This document shows positions 36,331 through 45,247 of a DNA stretch of 64,000 nucleotides, piece by piece; positions within the stretch are counted from its first letter, which is position 1; every line of letters starts with the position of its first letter. The notes under the pieces were generated by a model, which was given only the letters and a program-made list of their open reading frames with translations, had not been told where the DNA came from and made no database searches. Origin of the DNA: Ectobacillus panaciterrae DSM 19096 (GTDB lineage: Bacteria > Bacillota > Bacilli > Bacillales > Bacillaceae_G); contig NZ_AUMR01000004.1 in the NCBI RefSeq assembly GCF_000430785.1, positions 1 to 64,000 on the forward strand, read 5' to 3'. A program made the position numbers and the translations under genes.

Positions 36331-36477
36331 ATGCGCCCATTGCAAATTTCGCCTGATACTGCTGTTAAGCTTGCGAAGGCATTGAACGTGCCGCTCGAAC
36401 AACTTATGCATATGCCTCAGCATATACTCATTCAAAAACTCGTAGAGCTTGAAAAACAAAGCGAAGAAGAAAAATAA
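36331..36477 (+). CDS. yycC: YycC family small protein, 48 aa
   Basis: Starts MRPLQISPDTAVKLAKALNV and ends KLVELEKQSEEEK. AAAAAGGAGG is 8 nt before the ATG. The sequence matches the conserved YycC family of Bacillus (LAKALNVPLEQLMHMPQHIL). The central helix-turn-helix-like segment suggests binding of nucleic acid or a partner, but the function is unknown. It is shorter than usual ORF cut-offs. Confidence 0.85.
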   Translation: MRPLQISPDTAVKLAKALNVPLEQLMHMPQHILIQKLVELEKQSEEEK

Positions 36478-36503
36478 AAAGTCCTGACATCAGGACTTTT
36501 TAT
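36477..36503 (+). terminator. Bidirectional terminator between yycC and a decayed gene
   Basis: AAAAAGTCCTGA, CA, TCAGGACTTTTT: a near-perfect palindrome directly after the yycC stop and also at the stop of the minus-strand pseudogene. Confidence 0.88.
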
Positions 36504-36724
36504 AACATGCCTACTTCTCGCAGCATATCTTCTGTCATCAGAGAAGGCATATCCATAACCGGCAGAAAGCAATACGTCCTTCACATGATAAACGATTTGT
36601 TCCCGCTTCTCCTCCTCGCACATTTCCAATACACTCCGCACCGCTTCATTAGATAAGGTTTATTTTGCAATGTACTCTTCAAATGTATAAGCAGTTCGTC
36701 CAGCTGCCGTTCCGAGACCCTCAT
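36500..36724 (-). pseudogene. Small gene broken by two frameshifts
   Basis: The ATG at 36724 overlaps the stop of the upstream mini-ORF (ATGA). Frame 1 reads RVSERQLDELLIHLKSTLQN. A second frame continues SNEAVRSVLEMCEEEKREQI and onward. A third ends PVMDMPSLMTEDMLREVGML with TAA at 36500-36502. Joined, they give a helical protein of about 70 residues; unrepaired, each frame is cut short. Part of the region also reads AGRTAYTFEEYIAK in yet another frame, so the parent gene is uncertain. I recognise no family. Confidence 0.45.
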
Positions 36725-36798
36725 ATACTTAACTCCTTCAGCTTTTCATACAAACCTATCGCCCTGTATACAATGTGTTTTTTCAAAAAGTTAAACAT
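36721..36798 (-). CDS. Mini-ORF of 25 aa coupled to the decayed gene
   Basis: Starts MFNFLKKHIVYRAIGLYE, with GGAGGT 7 nt before the ATG, and stops in a 4-nt overlap with the next start. The ribosome site is excellent, so it may be a translated leader or the surviving N-terminus of a longer frameshifted protein. Amphipathic and basic. Function unknown. Confidence 0.4.
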   Translation of the reverse strand: MFNFLKKHIVYRAIGLYEKLKELSI

Positions 36799-36842
36799 GG
36801 TTTAGTTACCTCCGCCGTCGGAGAGTTTGGATTTAACTAATT

Positions 36843-37451
36843 TTAGTTTGTAATTCCATTCCAAATGTCAACATCGTTATCATTTAAAATTGCTTTGATG
36901 TTATCTTTCTCAAAAACTGCCAAATATTCATAAGGCAGGGCCAAAACTTGAATAATTGAAGGTCTAATTTTTAGTAATTCATATGCATAAATTGCTTCCA
37001 ATTCCCCTGTTTCTTCTGCTTCATTAACGGGACCGATATACCAACCAGAATCGTCTTTGTCACAATCACTAGACCTTTGTAAATAAATCTCATCCAGTTG
37101 CAACACGTTTTTTGCAATCACTATTTTATCGCTAAATTTTATCATTTCACCTTCAATATTTAACTGACGTAAACAATGTACTTGTTCCAGTTGCACCCAT
37201 AAAGCAATTGTTAAATCTTCTGTAGTATCTTTAAAAGGATTTTTTGTATAATCTGGGACAATAATGTGATACCCATCTTCACGTTCGGATAGAATAAAAA
37301 TAGACCAACCAACTTGTATAGAAAATCCATCAACCAGTTTATTTTCTACTGTAGTTAGTAAATAAAATAACTTTTCTACTTGAGGACTTAAAGGTTCTTC
37401 TGCTTTAGCTATTATATTTTTACCACCTATATTTTTAACTATCGTTTTCAA
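36843..37451 (-). CDS. Immunity protein, DUF2185/Imm33-like C-terminal domain
   Basis: 202 residues from TTG 37451, overlapping the toxin gene end by 17 nt, so translation is coupled. The C-terminal half has IVIAKNVLQLDEIYLQRSSD, DSGWYIG and a final strand-rich part, matching DUF2185 (Imm33) immunity proteins. The first 110 residues form a separate unassigned domain. An immunity gene directly behind a polymorphic toxin normally neutralises the toxin domain. The assignment of the pair is firm by position, the family name less so. Confidence 0.7.
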   Translation of the reverse strand: MKTIVKNIGGKNIIAKAEEPLSPQVEKLFYLLTTVENKLVDGFSIQVGWSIFILSEREDGYHIIVPDYTKNPFKDTTEDLTIALWVQLEQVHCLRQLNIEGEMIKFSDKIVIAKNVLQLDEIYLQRSSDCDKDDSGWYIGPVNEAEETGELEAIYAYELLKIRPSIIQVLALPYEYLAVFEKDNIKAILNDNDVDIWNGITN

Positions 37452-38655
37452 GTAACTCCAACCTCTCTTTTATAACTTTTTTTATAGCTTCTTTAGCTAC
37501 TTTTTCACGTTCTAACATTTCTAATCTTATATTTTCGGGAACTTCTCCGTATCCAGGGTGTCCCAACCATGTACTCCAGTCTTTTGCACCCTTAGAGGCA
37601 TTTGTTGGTTTTCCAAGCCCTACAAAGTTTACATCTAGATTAAGCACTTCTATTTGTTGTTCCCTTGGTAACATATCAAAGCCGTCCATTTCTGTTATTA
37701 CTTTCATCGGAACAATGTGATCAGCCTCAAGTTTTTCAACTTCATAACCATATACAGGGTCAACTTTTGGTACATCTTTATTTACGCTTTTTCTTATCCT
37801 ATCATTTGGTGACCTCTTTCTTAAATCTTTATATTCTGCCTTAGAAACTGCAAAATTATTTAGTAAGTCCTTAGCTTCTTTGAAGGTTACATCGTCAAAG
37901 CTAGACTTTAAAACATTTCCACCAACACCTGCATAAGCAAATCGTTCTCCCGTTCCACCTACATAATTATTTAACACGTCAATTGCTTGTCTATACCTAG
38001 TAGAATCTGTTACTGCTGACATTCCCTTTACAAGGTTTGTACTTGTTGCTACCTTTGAAACTTTACTAATACCCTTATCTCCAAGCAAGCCCAATCCAAT
38101 TTGCGTTACAGCATATGTTCCCCATCTTGTTCTGCTTTCAGCATCACCATTCCATACATCTCTAATAAAGGAATCTGATAATACATTATACATACTACTA
38201 ATTGTGTCAATAGGGTGCATTACAGCATTGCCCATGCCTTCCCAAGTTTCCCAATCTCCTAACGATTTGAATCCATCTATTAGGTCTCCTACACCATCTT
38301 CTGTACCATCATAAAGCCCATCCCATATTTTTTCTATCATTGGTTTTTCGAGTAATTTGCCACATGTTGCACCTACATTTGATTCTACAAGTTCATCAGC
38401 TTCTCTAAATTTATTAGCTGAGTGCATTAGACTATCTGCAAGTGAATCTAATACTTGAGTAACAGCAAACATTTTTGGCTTAGAATTATTAAACATCTGA
38501 TAAAACCTTTGACTTGTTACCCCAGTCCATTGAGAGGCTATGTATTCAGTCTTACTATACAGGTCTTTATGTATCATTTCTAACTGGTGTTTTCCATCCC
38601 TGACTGTTTTGGCTACCTGTTCTAGTCTTTCAGGAGTCACCTTTATTTGTACCAT
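37435..38655 (-). CDS. WXG100/LXG-like polymorphic toxin with C-terminal HNH nuclease
   Basis: 406 residues from ATG 38655 after AAAGGGA. Residues 1-90 form a helical hairpin with the turn SQWTGVTSQRFYQMF, like WXG100 proteins exported by type VII secretion. A pre-toxin region with TRWGTYAVTQIGLGLLGDKG spans about 190-220. The C-terminus carries LEADHIVPMKVI, LNLDVNFVGLGKPTN and SKGAKDWSTWLGHPGYG, the pattern I recall from the HNH nuclease tips of B. subtilis LXG toxins such as YobL. It likely cuts DNA of competitors. No secretion genes or LXG partner genes are present here. The region is more AT-rich than its neighbours. Confidence 0.85.
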   Translation of the reverse strand: MVQIKVTPERLEQVAKTVRDGKHQLEMIHKDLYSKTEYIASQWTGVTSQRFYQMFNNSKPKMFAVTQVLDSLADSLMHSANKFREADELVESNVGATCGKLLEKPMIEKIWDGLYDGTEDGVGDLIDGFKSLGDWETWEGMGNAVMHPIDTISSMYNVLSDSFIRDVWNGDAESRTRWGTYAVTQIGLGLLGDKGISKVSKVATSTNLVKGMSAVTDSTRYRQAIDVLNNYVGGTGERFAYAGVGGNVLKSSFDDVTFKEAKDLLNNFAVSKAEYKDLRKRSPNDRIRKSVNKDVPKVDPVYGYEVEKLEADHIVPMKVITEMDGFDMLPREQQIEVLNLDVNFVGLGKPTNASKGAKDWSTWLGHPGYGEVPENIRLEMLEREKVAKEAIKKVIKERLELLENDS

Positions 38656-38861
38656 AACATCCCTTTCTTTCTTATTTTCGTATATAAAAATCATACCACA
38701 CCAACTTAAGTCAAAAGAGATGTTTATACCAGTTTTCGCAACTTCTTTTCCACCCTTTCTTTAACTATCCTATATACACAATTTATAGACCCCTCACGAA
38801 TATCACCCTCGTTCTACAAACTAAAAAACGTGCCCCCTTAAAAGAAAGCACTATAAATGAA

Positions 38862-39061
38862 TTAATATATAAATGTCATTAACATAGCACTTTTAAATAG
38901 ACGACTCAGTAATTCCCATGTAAGTTCTAAACCTTCCTCATTCCCTAAAGTTGCTTGTTTCGTTTCTTTGTTTGTTCGTAACTCTTTAACGTCTTGACCG
39001 AAAGGTTTTTACTGGAACAGTACAACATGAAGTTGTCTAACTGCAATTCAAAGTCCGTCAA
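38862..39061 (-). pseudogene. Remnant of a tyrosine recombinase/integrase
   Basis: From TTG 39059-39061 (AAAGGTGG 10 nt upstream) the frame reads LTDFELQLDNFMLYCSSKNL and then SVKTLKSYEQT. This resembles the N-terminal SAM-like domain of phage-type integrases. It ends in TAG at 38945-38947; a shifted frame continues about 30 more codons to 38862. The catalytic domain is missing. The 38656-38860 part is AT-rich and holds nothing recognisable. Confidence 0.55.
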
Positions 39062-39066
39062 AACAA

Positions 39067-39121
39067 AAAGCACCACCTTTCATTGATTTGTTTTTAACAA
39101 ACCAATAAAAGACGGTGCTTA
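39067..39121 (-). terminator. Long hairpin terminator downstream of spo0A
   Basis: AAGCACCACCTTTCATTGAT and its imperfect complement make a stem of about 24 bp, followed on the minus strand by GCTTTTTGTTTTG. It is about 100 nt after the spo0A stop and overlaps the ribosome site of the integrase remnant. Confidence 0.7.
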
Positions 39122-39217
39122 TCGCACAATATTCACGATGTTTTTCGGTATGAAAAGAAGTTTATCGGCAACTTTACGTTAACCCTCAACGTTTCAAAAC
39201 CCTTGATCCTAACCCTT

Positions 39218-40009
39218 TCAAGAAGCCTTATGCTCTAAGCGTAATTTGTCGGCGACCATCGCAATGAATTCGCTGTTGGTAGGTTTCGCTTTAGACATAG
39301 AGACCGTATATCCGAACAAAGATGAAATAGACTCAATATTTCCGCGGCTCCATGCCACTTCAATCGCATGGCGGATTGCGCGTTCTACACGGCTTGCTGT
39401 TGTGTTATATTTTTTAGCAATATCCGGATAGAGCACTTTTGTAATAGAGCCGAGCAGCTCGATATCGTTATATACCATAGAAATTGCTTCACGCAAGTAC
39501 ATATATCCCTTAATATGAGCAGGAACGCCGATCTCGTGAATAATGCTTGTAATGCTTGCATCCAAATTCTTAGGTTTTCCATCTGTACTTGCAGAACGAA
39601 ACGCAGAAAGCGGGCGCTTTACGACTGCGCTTGATTTTCCGCTTACTTGGCGGATTTGATTTGTTAAATTTTCCATATCAAATGGCTTTAATACGAAATA
39701 AGCCGCTCCTAAATCAACAGCTTTTTTTGTAACATCTTCTTGGCCGAATGCCGTCAGCATAATTACATTCGGTTGCTTTTGCTTATCCATCATGCGCAGC
39801 TTTTCCAATATTGCCAGTCCATCAAGATGAGGCATGATTATATCGAGAACAAGCACATCAGGGTTTTTGTCCCTCAGCAAATCGAGACATTCCTGTCCGT
39901 TATAAGCGACTCCAATCACTTCCATATCATCTTGTGCAGACACATACCCTTCTAGCATGGATACTAATTCTTTGTTGTCATCAACAAGACAAACTTTAAT
40001 CTTCTCCAC
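39218..40009 (-). CDS. spo0A: Spo0A, master response regulator of sporulation
   Basis: 263 residues from GTG 40009, the start codon type also used in B. subtilis, with GGGAGG upstream. The receiver domain has CLVDDN and the phospho-acceptor in [14 protein letters not shown]. The C-terminal DNA-binding domain carries [18 protein letters not shown] and [20 protein letters not shown]. It is activated by phosphorelay and controls entry to sporulation. It follows spoIVB with 335 bp between them. Confidence 0.98.
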   Translation of the reverse strand: MEKIKVCLVDDNKELVSMLEGYVSAQDDMEVIGVAYNGQECLDLLRDKNPDVLVLDIIMPHLDGLAILEKLRMMDKQKQPNVIMLTAFGQEDVTKKAVDLGAAYFVLKPFDMENLTNQIRQVSGKSSAVVKRPLSAFRSASTDGKPKNLDASITSIIHEIGVPAHIKGYMYLREAISMVYNDIELLGSITKVLYPDIAKKYNTTASRVERAIRHAIEVAWSRGNIESISSLFGYTVSMSKAKPTNSEFIAMVADKLRLEHKAS

Positions 40010-40325
40010 AGCCTTTCCTCCCTTACCCGAATGAGTTTCTCCCTACAGAAACTACAAGCTACATGAATGAAGTTTTCGACAATCGTTCGAAATATCCTTT
40101 TAAAACTTACTTAATTTACTAAAAAATCATGAAAACCTCTTATTTTCTTTCGTTTTCTCTCTTTTTCGGCTTTTTTCTCAATTGTTCGTCATGTTTTTGC
40201 TATTACTGCAACAGCGGTACAGCATCTTGTATTTTATCTTACGCAATGAAGCAAAATAAACACTTATCTTTTATTTTACAACAAAATCAGGCATGTGAGA
40301 AATATTTCTGCAATTTCCTCCAGCG
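40010..40325 (-). promoter_or_regulatory. spo0A upstream region with an 0A box and possible SigH promoter
   Basis: TTGTCGAA, the Spo0A-binding octamer, lies at 40075-40082 on the minus strand. A SigH-like pair, AAAGGATAT (40100-40092) and GAAAAC (40077-40072), has about 14 bp between and overlaps the box, as in the B. subtilis sporulation promoter of spo0A. The rest of the gap shows no gene. Confidence 0.6.
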
Positions 40326-40360
40326 TAAAAAAGCAAGCTGATTGTCAGCTTGCCTTTTTT
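40326..40360 (-). terminator. Terminator of spoIVB
   Basis: GCAAGCTGA and TCAGCTTGC pair with A-runs and T-runs on the two sides. The stem includes the last codons and stop of spoIVB. Confidence 0.85.
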
Positions 40361-41646
40361 CCATGATCATAATTTTCATAAATATTAATTCCCGCCTCAT
40401 TTAACATCCACTCAATGTGAACGCCGTACCCCGAAGTCGGATCATTTACAAACACATGCGTGACAGCTCCAATGAGCTTACCGTCCTGAATAATCGGACT
40501 GCCGCTCATCCCCTGAACAATACCTCCTGTTTTTTCGAGCAGACGTTTATCTGTAATTTTTACAACAATTCCCTTTGTCGCCGGAAACTTCTGCGGAACA
40601 CTGCTGATAATTTCAATGTCAAAAGCTTCTACTTTATCCTTTTCAATTACTGTCAAGATTTTTGCCGGCCCCTCTTTGACTTGATTCGATAGTGCAACCG
40701 GAAGAGCTTCGTCCATAATACCGTTTCTCAAATCTGTATTGAGCTTGCCAAAAATACCAAACGGACTGTTCGATGTTATATTCCCGATAACCTCATGATC
40801 TGGAGAAAATCTTGCCAGCTTTTCCCCCGGATCGCCATTGCTCCCTCTTTGAATAGACGTAACAGTCGATCGCATAATTTGACCATCCTCTACTTGAATC
40901 GGCTTTTTCGTATCATTATCCGAAATCACATGTCCAAGCGCCCCATACTTCATCGAATCAGGATGAACGAACGTCATTGTTCCAATACCGGCAGCTGAAT
41001 CTCGAATATACAACCCGATGCGGTAGGAAGGATCACTTTTGTCTTTTACAGGAGTAAGCTTCGTACGAATATATTTAGAATCACGCAAAACCACAATGTC
41101 CAATGGTTCTCCCGTTTTACCGCTATTTTGGATAAAAGGAGCAACATCGCTCATACGCTCAATTTCTTTCCCGTTAATTTCTGTAATCATATCTCCTATT
41201 TTAATACCTGCGATTTCACCCGGAGACACTTTTCCTGTTTCTGTTTGGATAAGATGATGTCCCACAACAAGCACTCCTCTTGCATTGAGCTTTACTCCAA
41301 TGGATTGTCCCCCAGGAAGCACTTTGAAATCTTTCAGTACCTTTACATTTACTTTTTTAACAGGAAACCCAGCCAATTGAAGAACCATGTCTGCCTCACC
41401 GCTTTCGTGAGCATCAACTGACATTTGCTCTTTTTTACCTTTCACCGTAAAAATGGAAGGATTTGTAGATGTTGCTTCAAATACAGGAATAGATGATAAT
41501 TGAGACTGCTGTCCTTCAAATAGAACAACATGCCCAGGAATTGCAATAAATTCTCGAACAGGTTTACAAAACCCTATTACAAGAAGCGAAACAAGGAGAA
41601 ATGCACCAAACAGCTTTCGAATTTGCTCAAACTTCAATCCTTTCAC
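40345..41646 (-). CDS. spoIVB: SpoIVB, sporulation signalling serine protease
   Basis: About 433 residues. An N-terminal membrane anchor ([16 protein letters not shown]) is followed by a PDZ domain ([20 protein letters not shown] and ITEINGKEI). The SpoIVB protease domain has the active serine in [20 protein letters not shown]. It is secreted from the forespore and starts SigK activation by cleaving SpoIVFA. The start is unclear: GTG 41646 has GGAG 8 nt upstream and gives the usual short N-terminus; ATG 41667 has no site. Confidence 0.95.
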   Translation of the reverse strand: MKGLKFEQIRKLFGAFLLVSLLVIGFCKPVREFIAIPGHVVLFEGQQSQLSSIPVFEATSTNPSIFTVKGKKEQMSVDAHESGEADMVLQLAGFPVKKVNVKVLKDFKVLPGGQSIGVKLNARGVLVVGHHLIQTETGKVSPGEIAGIKIGDMITEINGKEIERMSDVAPFIQNSGKTGEPLDIVVLRDSKYIRTKLTPVKDKSDPSYRIGLYIRDSAAGIGTMTFVHPDSMKYGALGHVISDNDTKKPIQVEDGQIMRSTVTSIQRGSNGDPGEKLARFSPDHEVIGNITSNSPFGIFGKLNTDLRNGIMDEALPVALSNQVKEGPAKILTVIEKDKVEAFDIEIISSVPQKFPATKGIVVKITDKRLLEKTGGIVQGMSGSPIIQDGKLIGAVTHVFVNDPTSGYGVHIEWMLNEAGINIYENYDHGKKAS

Positions 41647-41729
41647 TCTCCTCGCTCCTACCCACATTCAGCCAAAGTGGCTTCACCATTTAATTTCTCC
41701 TTGTCTCACGCCGTTTATAACTGGGAGAA

Positions 41730-41758
41730 AGAAAAAAGCTATCCTTTTATTGGATAGC
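41730..41758 (-). terminator. Terminator of recN
   Basis: GGCTATCC and GGATAGCT pair around the recN stop codon, followed by TTTTTTC on the minus strand. Confidence 0.8.
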
Positions 41759-43486
41759 CGCTGCTGTCTCTTTAATTCGATGCGCTTGCTGAAGCAATTC
41801 CCGTGCATGTTGCGTCGTTACGTCTGTAATTTCTACACCTGAAATCATGCGGGCAATTTCCGTTACTTTTTCTTCTTCATTTAATATTGCGACAGATGTG
41901 ATTGTACGGTCATTCACAATTTGCTTCCGTATAAACAAGTGTGTATCCGCCATAGAAGCTACCTGAGGCAAATGCGTAATACAAAGTACCTGTGAACCGA
42001 TGGACACGCGATGAATTTTTTCAGCAATCGCTTGTGCCACACGGCCGCTTACACCTGTATCCACTTCATCAAAGATAACAGATGTTACACCCTGATGCTT
42101 GCTGAAAATACTCTTTAGCGCTAAGATGATACGTGATAATTCACCGCCCGACGCTACTTTTGATAACGGTTTTAACGGTTCTCCAGGATTTGTGGAAATA
42201 TAAAATTCCACTTGATCATAGCCGCTGGATGTAAGCTTCACCGGGACACCCTCAACAAGCGGGTCTTCCATAGAACCTTCATTTTTTGTAATCATAACCT
42301 CAAACTTCGTTTTGGCCATGTACAGTTCCTGCAGTTCTTGATGAATGGCGTCCGTTAAGCGCTGCGCCAGTTCTTGTCTCATGCCGCTTAAACGAGTTGC
42401 GTCTTTCAGCACTTTATCCTCAAGCTGCTTAAGCTGTTTCTTTGTCTGCTCAATATGTACGTCTTTGTTTTCAATTGTGGAAATTTCTTGCTCTATTTTA
42501 TCTGCATAGACCAGAATATCTTCAACAGTATTGCCGTATTTTCGTTTCAGCATACGAATTTCATTCAATCTTGTTTCGATATAATCAAGACGATTCGGAT
42601 CATACTCCATCATATCAAGCTTTTCACGAAGCTGATATGTTACTTCCTCAAGCAAATAGTAGCTATTTGCTATAGTGTCATGCACTTCCTTCAAAGAAGC
42701 ATCTAAATCCGAGATGTCTTCCACTTGGCTCATTGCATTGCGTACATGATCCAAACCGTGATTATCTCCTCCAAGAGAATGGTAAGCATCACTGAGTGAT
42801 TTGTAAATCTTTTCAAAATTAGATATTTTAATGCGCTCTTCCATAAGCTCTTGATCTTCATCCGCCTGTAAGTCAGCTTTGCGAATCTCTTCAAGCTGAA
42901 ACTGAATTAAATCCAAGCGATGCGCCATTTGCTGTTCATTTTCAGTTAACGATTTCAGCTTTTTCTTGACCTGCTCATACTGTGAGTAATACTGCTGATA
43001 TTGCTCAAGCTGCATGACGACATTGTCCACATCAAAATAATCAAGTAAAAATAAATGACGTTCCTCATTCATCAAGTCCTGCGTTTCATGTTGCCCGTGA
43101 ATATCAACAAGTGTTTTTCCGATTTCCTTTAATATGCTTAGCGTAACTAACTTCCCGTTAATGCGGCACACACTTTTGCCTGTTGCAGAAATATCACGCT
43201 TTAAAATCATCATGCCGTCTGAAGCATCTATGTCCAGTTCCCTTAATTTTTCTAAGCATTGATGATTTTCATCGTCCAAATAAAATAATCCTTCAATTTC
43301 AGCCTTATCCGTTTCGTAGCGCACAAATTCCGAAGAACCGCGGCCGCCGACAAGAAGGCTGATAGCATCAATGATAATAGACTTTCCAGCTCCTGTTTCC
43401 CCGCTCAAAACGGTAAGACCTTTTTCAAATGAAATATTTAATGCTTCTATAATAGCAAAGTTTTTGATCGACAATTCCGATAACAA
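41747..43486 (-). CDS. recN: RecN, SMC-like DNA repair ATPase
   Basis: A 579-residue ABC-type ATPase that gathers DNA ends in double-strand break repair. Walker A is GETGAGKSIIIDAIS (about residue 30). A long coiled coil spans about residues 160-370. The C-terminal signature is ASGGELSRIILALKS and Walker B is VIFDEVDTGVSGR. It lies between argR and spoIVB in the conserved Bacillus order, with its own terminator. Confidence 0.96.
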   Translation of the reverse strand: MLSELSIKNFAIIEALNISFEKGLTVLSGETGAGKSIIIDAISLLVGGRGSSEFVRYETDKAEIEGLFYLDDENHQCLEKLRELDIDASDGMMILKRDISATGKSVCRINGKLVTLSILKEIGKTLVDIHGQHETQDLMNEERHLFLLDYFDVDNVVMQLEQYQQYYSQYEQVKKKLKSLTENEQQMAHRLDLIQFQLEEIRKADLQADEDQELMEERIKISNFEKIYKSLSDAYHSLGGDNHGLDHVRNAMSQVEDISDLDASLKEVHDTIANSYYLLEEVTYQLREKLDMMEYDPNRLDYIETRLNEIRMLKRKYGNTVEDILVYADKIEQEISTIENKDVHIEQTKKQLKQLEDKVLKDATRLSGMRQELAQRLTDAIHQELQELYMAKTKFEVMITKNEGSMEDPLVEGVPVKLTSSGYDQVEFYISTNPGEPLKPLSKVASGGELSRIILALKSIFSKHQGVTSVIFDEVDTGVSGRVAQAIAEKIHRVSIGSQVLCITHLPQVASMADTHLFIRKQIVNDRTITSVAILNEEEKVTEIARMISGVEITDVTTQHARELLQQAHRIKETAAAIQ

Positions 43487-43613
43487 TGCCCATTCACCTC
43501 GTTAACACAATACCATATTTGAAAAAAAAGAGAAAGCATCTGCAACAGGAAAATGTTATTTACTCTCTAATGTTTCCCCTTATACAAAAAGAAAAGCACT
43601 TTGTTCATTTTCT

Positions 43614-43657
43614 ATTTTCTTAATTGAGAGGACATCAGACCTCTCAATTAAGAAAAT
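43614..43657 (-). terminator. Terminator of argR
   Basis: A perfect 18-bp stem (ATTTTCTTAATTGAGAGG and its complement) with an 8-base loop, 20 nt after the argR stop. Confidence 0.85.
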
Positions 43658-43676
43658 GAACAAAATACCTTTCTAA

Positions 43677-44126
43677 TTACAGCATATTTAAGAAACGGTC
43701 AGATATAACTGTTGTATCTTCAGGTGTACGGCAGATAATAAGACATGTATCGTCACCGCAAATCGTACCAAGAATTTCATTCCATTCTAAATAATCTATT
43801 AGTGCGCCAAGCGCATTAGCATTTCCTGGCAGCGTTTTCAAAACAATCATATGCCCGGCAATATCAAGTTTTACAAACGCATCCACTAAATTGCGCTTTA
43901 ACTTCTGCAAAGGATTAAATCGTTGGTCTGCAGGAAGACTGTACTTATATCTTCCGTCCTGCAGAGGCACTTTTACTAAGTGAAGCTCTTTAATATCGCG
44001 CGAAACAGTTGCTTGTGTCACATTAAACCCTTCATTTCGCAAAATATCAACTAGCTCATCTTGCGTTTCAATTTCTTTGCTTGCAATAATTTCACGAATC
44101 TTAATATGGCGCTGACCCTTATTCAT
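43677..44126 (-). CDS. argR: Arginine repressor ArgR/AhrC
   Basis: 149 residues. The N-terminal winged helix contains [20 protein letters not shown] and [13 protein letters not shown]. The C-terminal hexamerisation and arginine-binding domain includes [15 protein letters not shown] and [12 protein letters not shown]. It represses arginine synthesis and activates catabolism. Likely targets in this window are its own promoter and artPQM. Confidence 0.95.
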   Translation of the reverse strand: MNKGQRHIKIREIIASKEIETQDELVDILRNEGFNVTQATVSRDIKELHLVKVPLQDGRYKYSLPADQRFNPLQKLKRNLVDAFVKLDIAGHMIVLKTLPGNANALGALIDYLEWNEILGTICGDDTCLIICRTPEDTTVISDRFLNML

Positions 44127-44231
44127 TCAATTGCACCTCACACACATTTGAAAATTTTTATCAAGGCTGACTTCTCTCTTACATGTTAACCGATAAATGC
44201 TTTATTGTACATATTTGTTTTCAAGAACAAT

Positions 44232-44273
44232 TGAATTTTTCATACTCATTTCTATATTGTTTATATTTATTCA
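44232..44273 (-). promoter_or_regulatory. ARG-box-like sites before argR
   Basis: TGAATAAATATAAAC (44259-44273) and TGAAAAATTCA (44232-44242) on the minus strand resemble arginine-repressor half sites about 105-150 nt before the start. This suggests autoregulation. Confidence 0.35.
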
Positions 44274-44352
44274 TTTTTTATGTTCAATTCCTAATTATCC
44301 AACTTTAAACCTGTATTTTTTTGCAAAAAAATCCTATTTATTCCCTATTTCC

Positions 44353-44372
44353 ATTTGTTACATGTAACAAAT
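44353..44372. promoter_or_regulatory. Perfect 20-bp palindrome between tlyA and argR
   Basis: ATTTGTTACATGTAACAAAT is self-complementary over all 20 bases. It lies just downstream of the tlyA terminator. It could be an operator for the following argR transcript; the binding protein is not evident. Confidence 0.45.
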
Positions 44373-44382
44373 ATAAAAGCAG

Positions 44383-44412
44383 ATAAAAAAAGAAGTAACG
44401 ATTGTTACTCCT
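44383..44412 (-). terminator. Terminator overlapping the end of tlyA
   Basis: AGTAAC, loop, GTTACT with TTCTTTTTTT following on the minus strand; it includes the tlyA stop codon. Confidence 0.7.
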
Positions 44413-45244
44413 CTTTTCCCGCTTGCTTTAGCGCTTCATGCGCTTCTTGTACCACTCTATCAGGCGTGGTCAAGGAATGGTTTTCCCCGATCTCTCGTTC
44501 TCCGTACCATCTCAAGTGAATCAAAAACTCAATGTTGCCGTCTCCGCCTGTAATAGGCGAATACGTAAAGTTTTGCACATCATATCCTTCTTGGAGAGCA
44601 AATGCTGTAATCGTTTCAATCACAGCTGCATGTACCTTTCGATCACGCACAATCCCTTTTTTGCCGACCTGCTCTCTTCCAGCTTCAAACTGCGGTTTAA
44701 TGAGCGCAGCAACATCACTGCCCGGCAGCAGCATTGTTTTTAGCACAGGAAGAATGAGCTTTAAAGAAATGAATGAAACATCAATACTTGCAAATTGCGG
44801 CAACCCTTGCTGCAAATCAGCTGGTGTAACATAACGGAAATTTGTCCGTTCCATTACGACAACTCGTTCATCTTGCCGAAGCTTCCAAGCCAATTGATTG
44901 TACCCTACGTCCAGCGCATAAGAGAGCTTCGCTCCATTTTGCAGCGCACAATCTGTAAAACCGCCTGTCGATGAACCAATATCAAGCATGATTTTATCTT
45001 TCAGGTCAATATGAAACTCCTTCAGCGCCTTTTCAAGCTTATATCCACCCCTGCTTACGTAAGGCATCACTTGCCCTTTTACTGTCAGATGGGTATCGCT
45101 TGAAATTTTTTCGCCCGGCTTATCAACACGTTCCTCATTTGCATACACAAGCCCGGCCATAATGGCGCGCTTTGCTTTTTCTCTCGTTTCTGCAAGCCCT
45201 TGCTCAACTAATAAAACATCTATTCGTTCCTTCTTTACACTCAT
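44405..45244 (-). CDS. tlyA: TlyA family S4-domain rRNA methyltransferase (YqxC)
   Basis: 279 residues. The S4 RNA-binding domain lies at about residues 5-65 (ERIDVLLVEQGLAETREKAK). An FtsJ-like methyltransferase fold follows, with the SAM site LDIGSSTGGFTDCALQNGA and ALDVGYNQLAWKLR. Relatives make 2'-O-methylcytidine in rRNA; earlier annotation as hemolysin is misleading. It starts 3 nt after dxs. Confidence 0.93.
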   Translation of the reverse strand: MSVKKERIDVLLVEQGLAETREKAKRAIMAGLVYANEERVDKPGEKISSDTHLTVKGQVMPYVSRGGYKLEKALKEFHIDLKDKIMLDIGSSTGGFTDCALQNGAKLSYALDVGYNQLAWKLRQDERVVVMERTNFRYVTPADLQQGLPQFASIDVSFISLKLILPVLKTMLLPGSDVAALIKPQFEAGREQVGKKGIVRDRKVHAAVIETITAFALQEGYDVQNFTYSPITGGDGNIEFLIHLRWYGEREIGENHSLTTPDRVVQEAHEALKQAGKEE

Positions 45245-45247
45245 ATA

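Noticed and set aside
36432-36641. 69-codon minus frame as an intact gene
   Set aside because: It starts within the broken gene, runs antisense through the terminator and yycC end, and only its first part is protein-like.
40129-40341. 70-codon Cys/Phe-rich plus frame upstream of spo0A
   Set aside because: No ribosome site; it covers the spo0A regulatory region and the spoIVB terminator.
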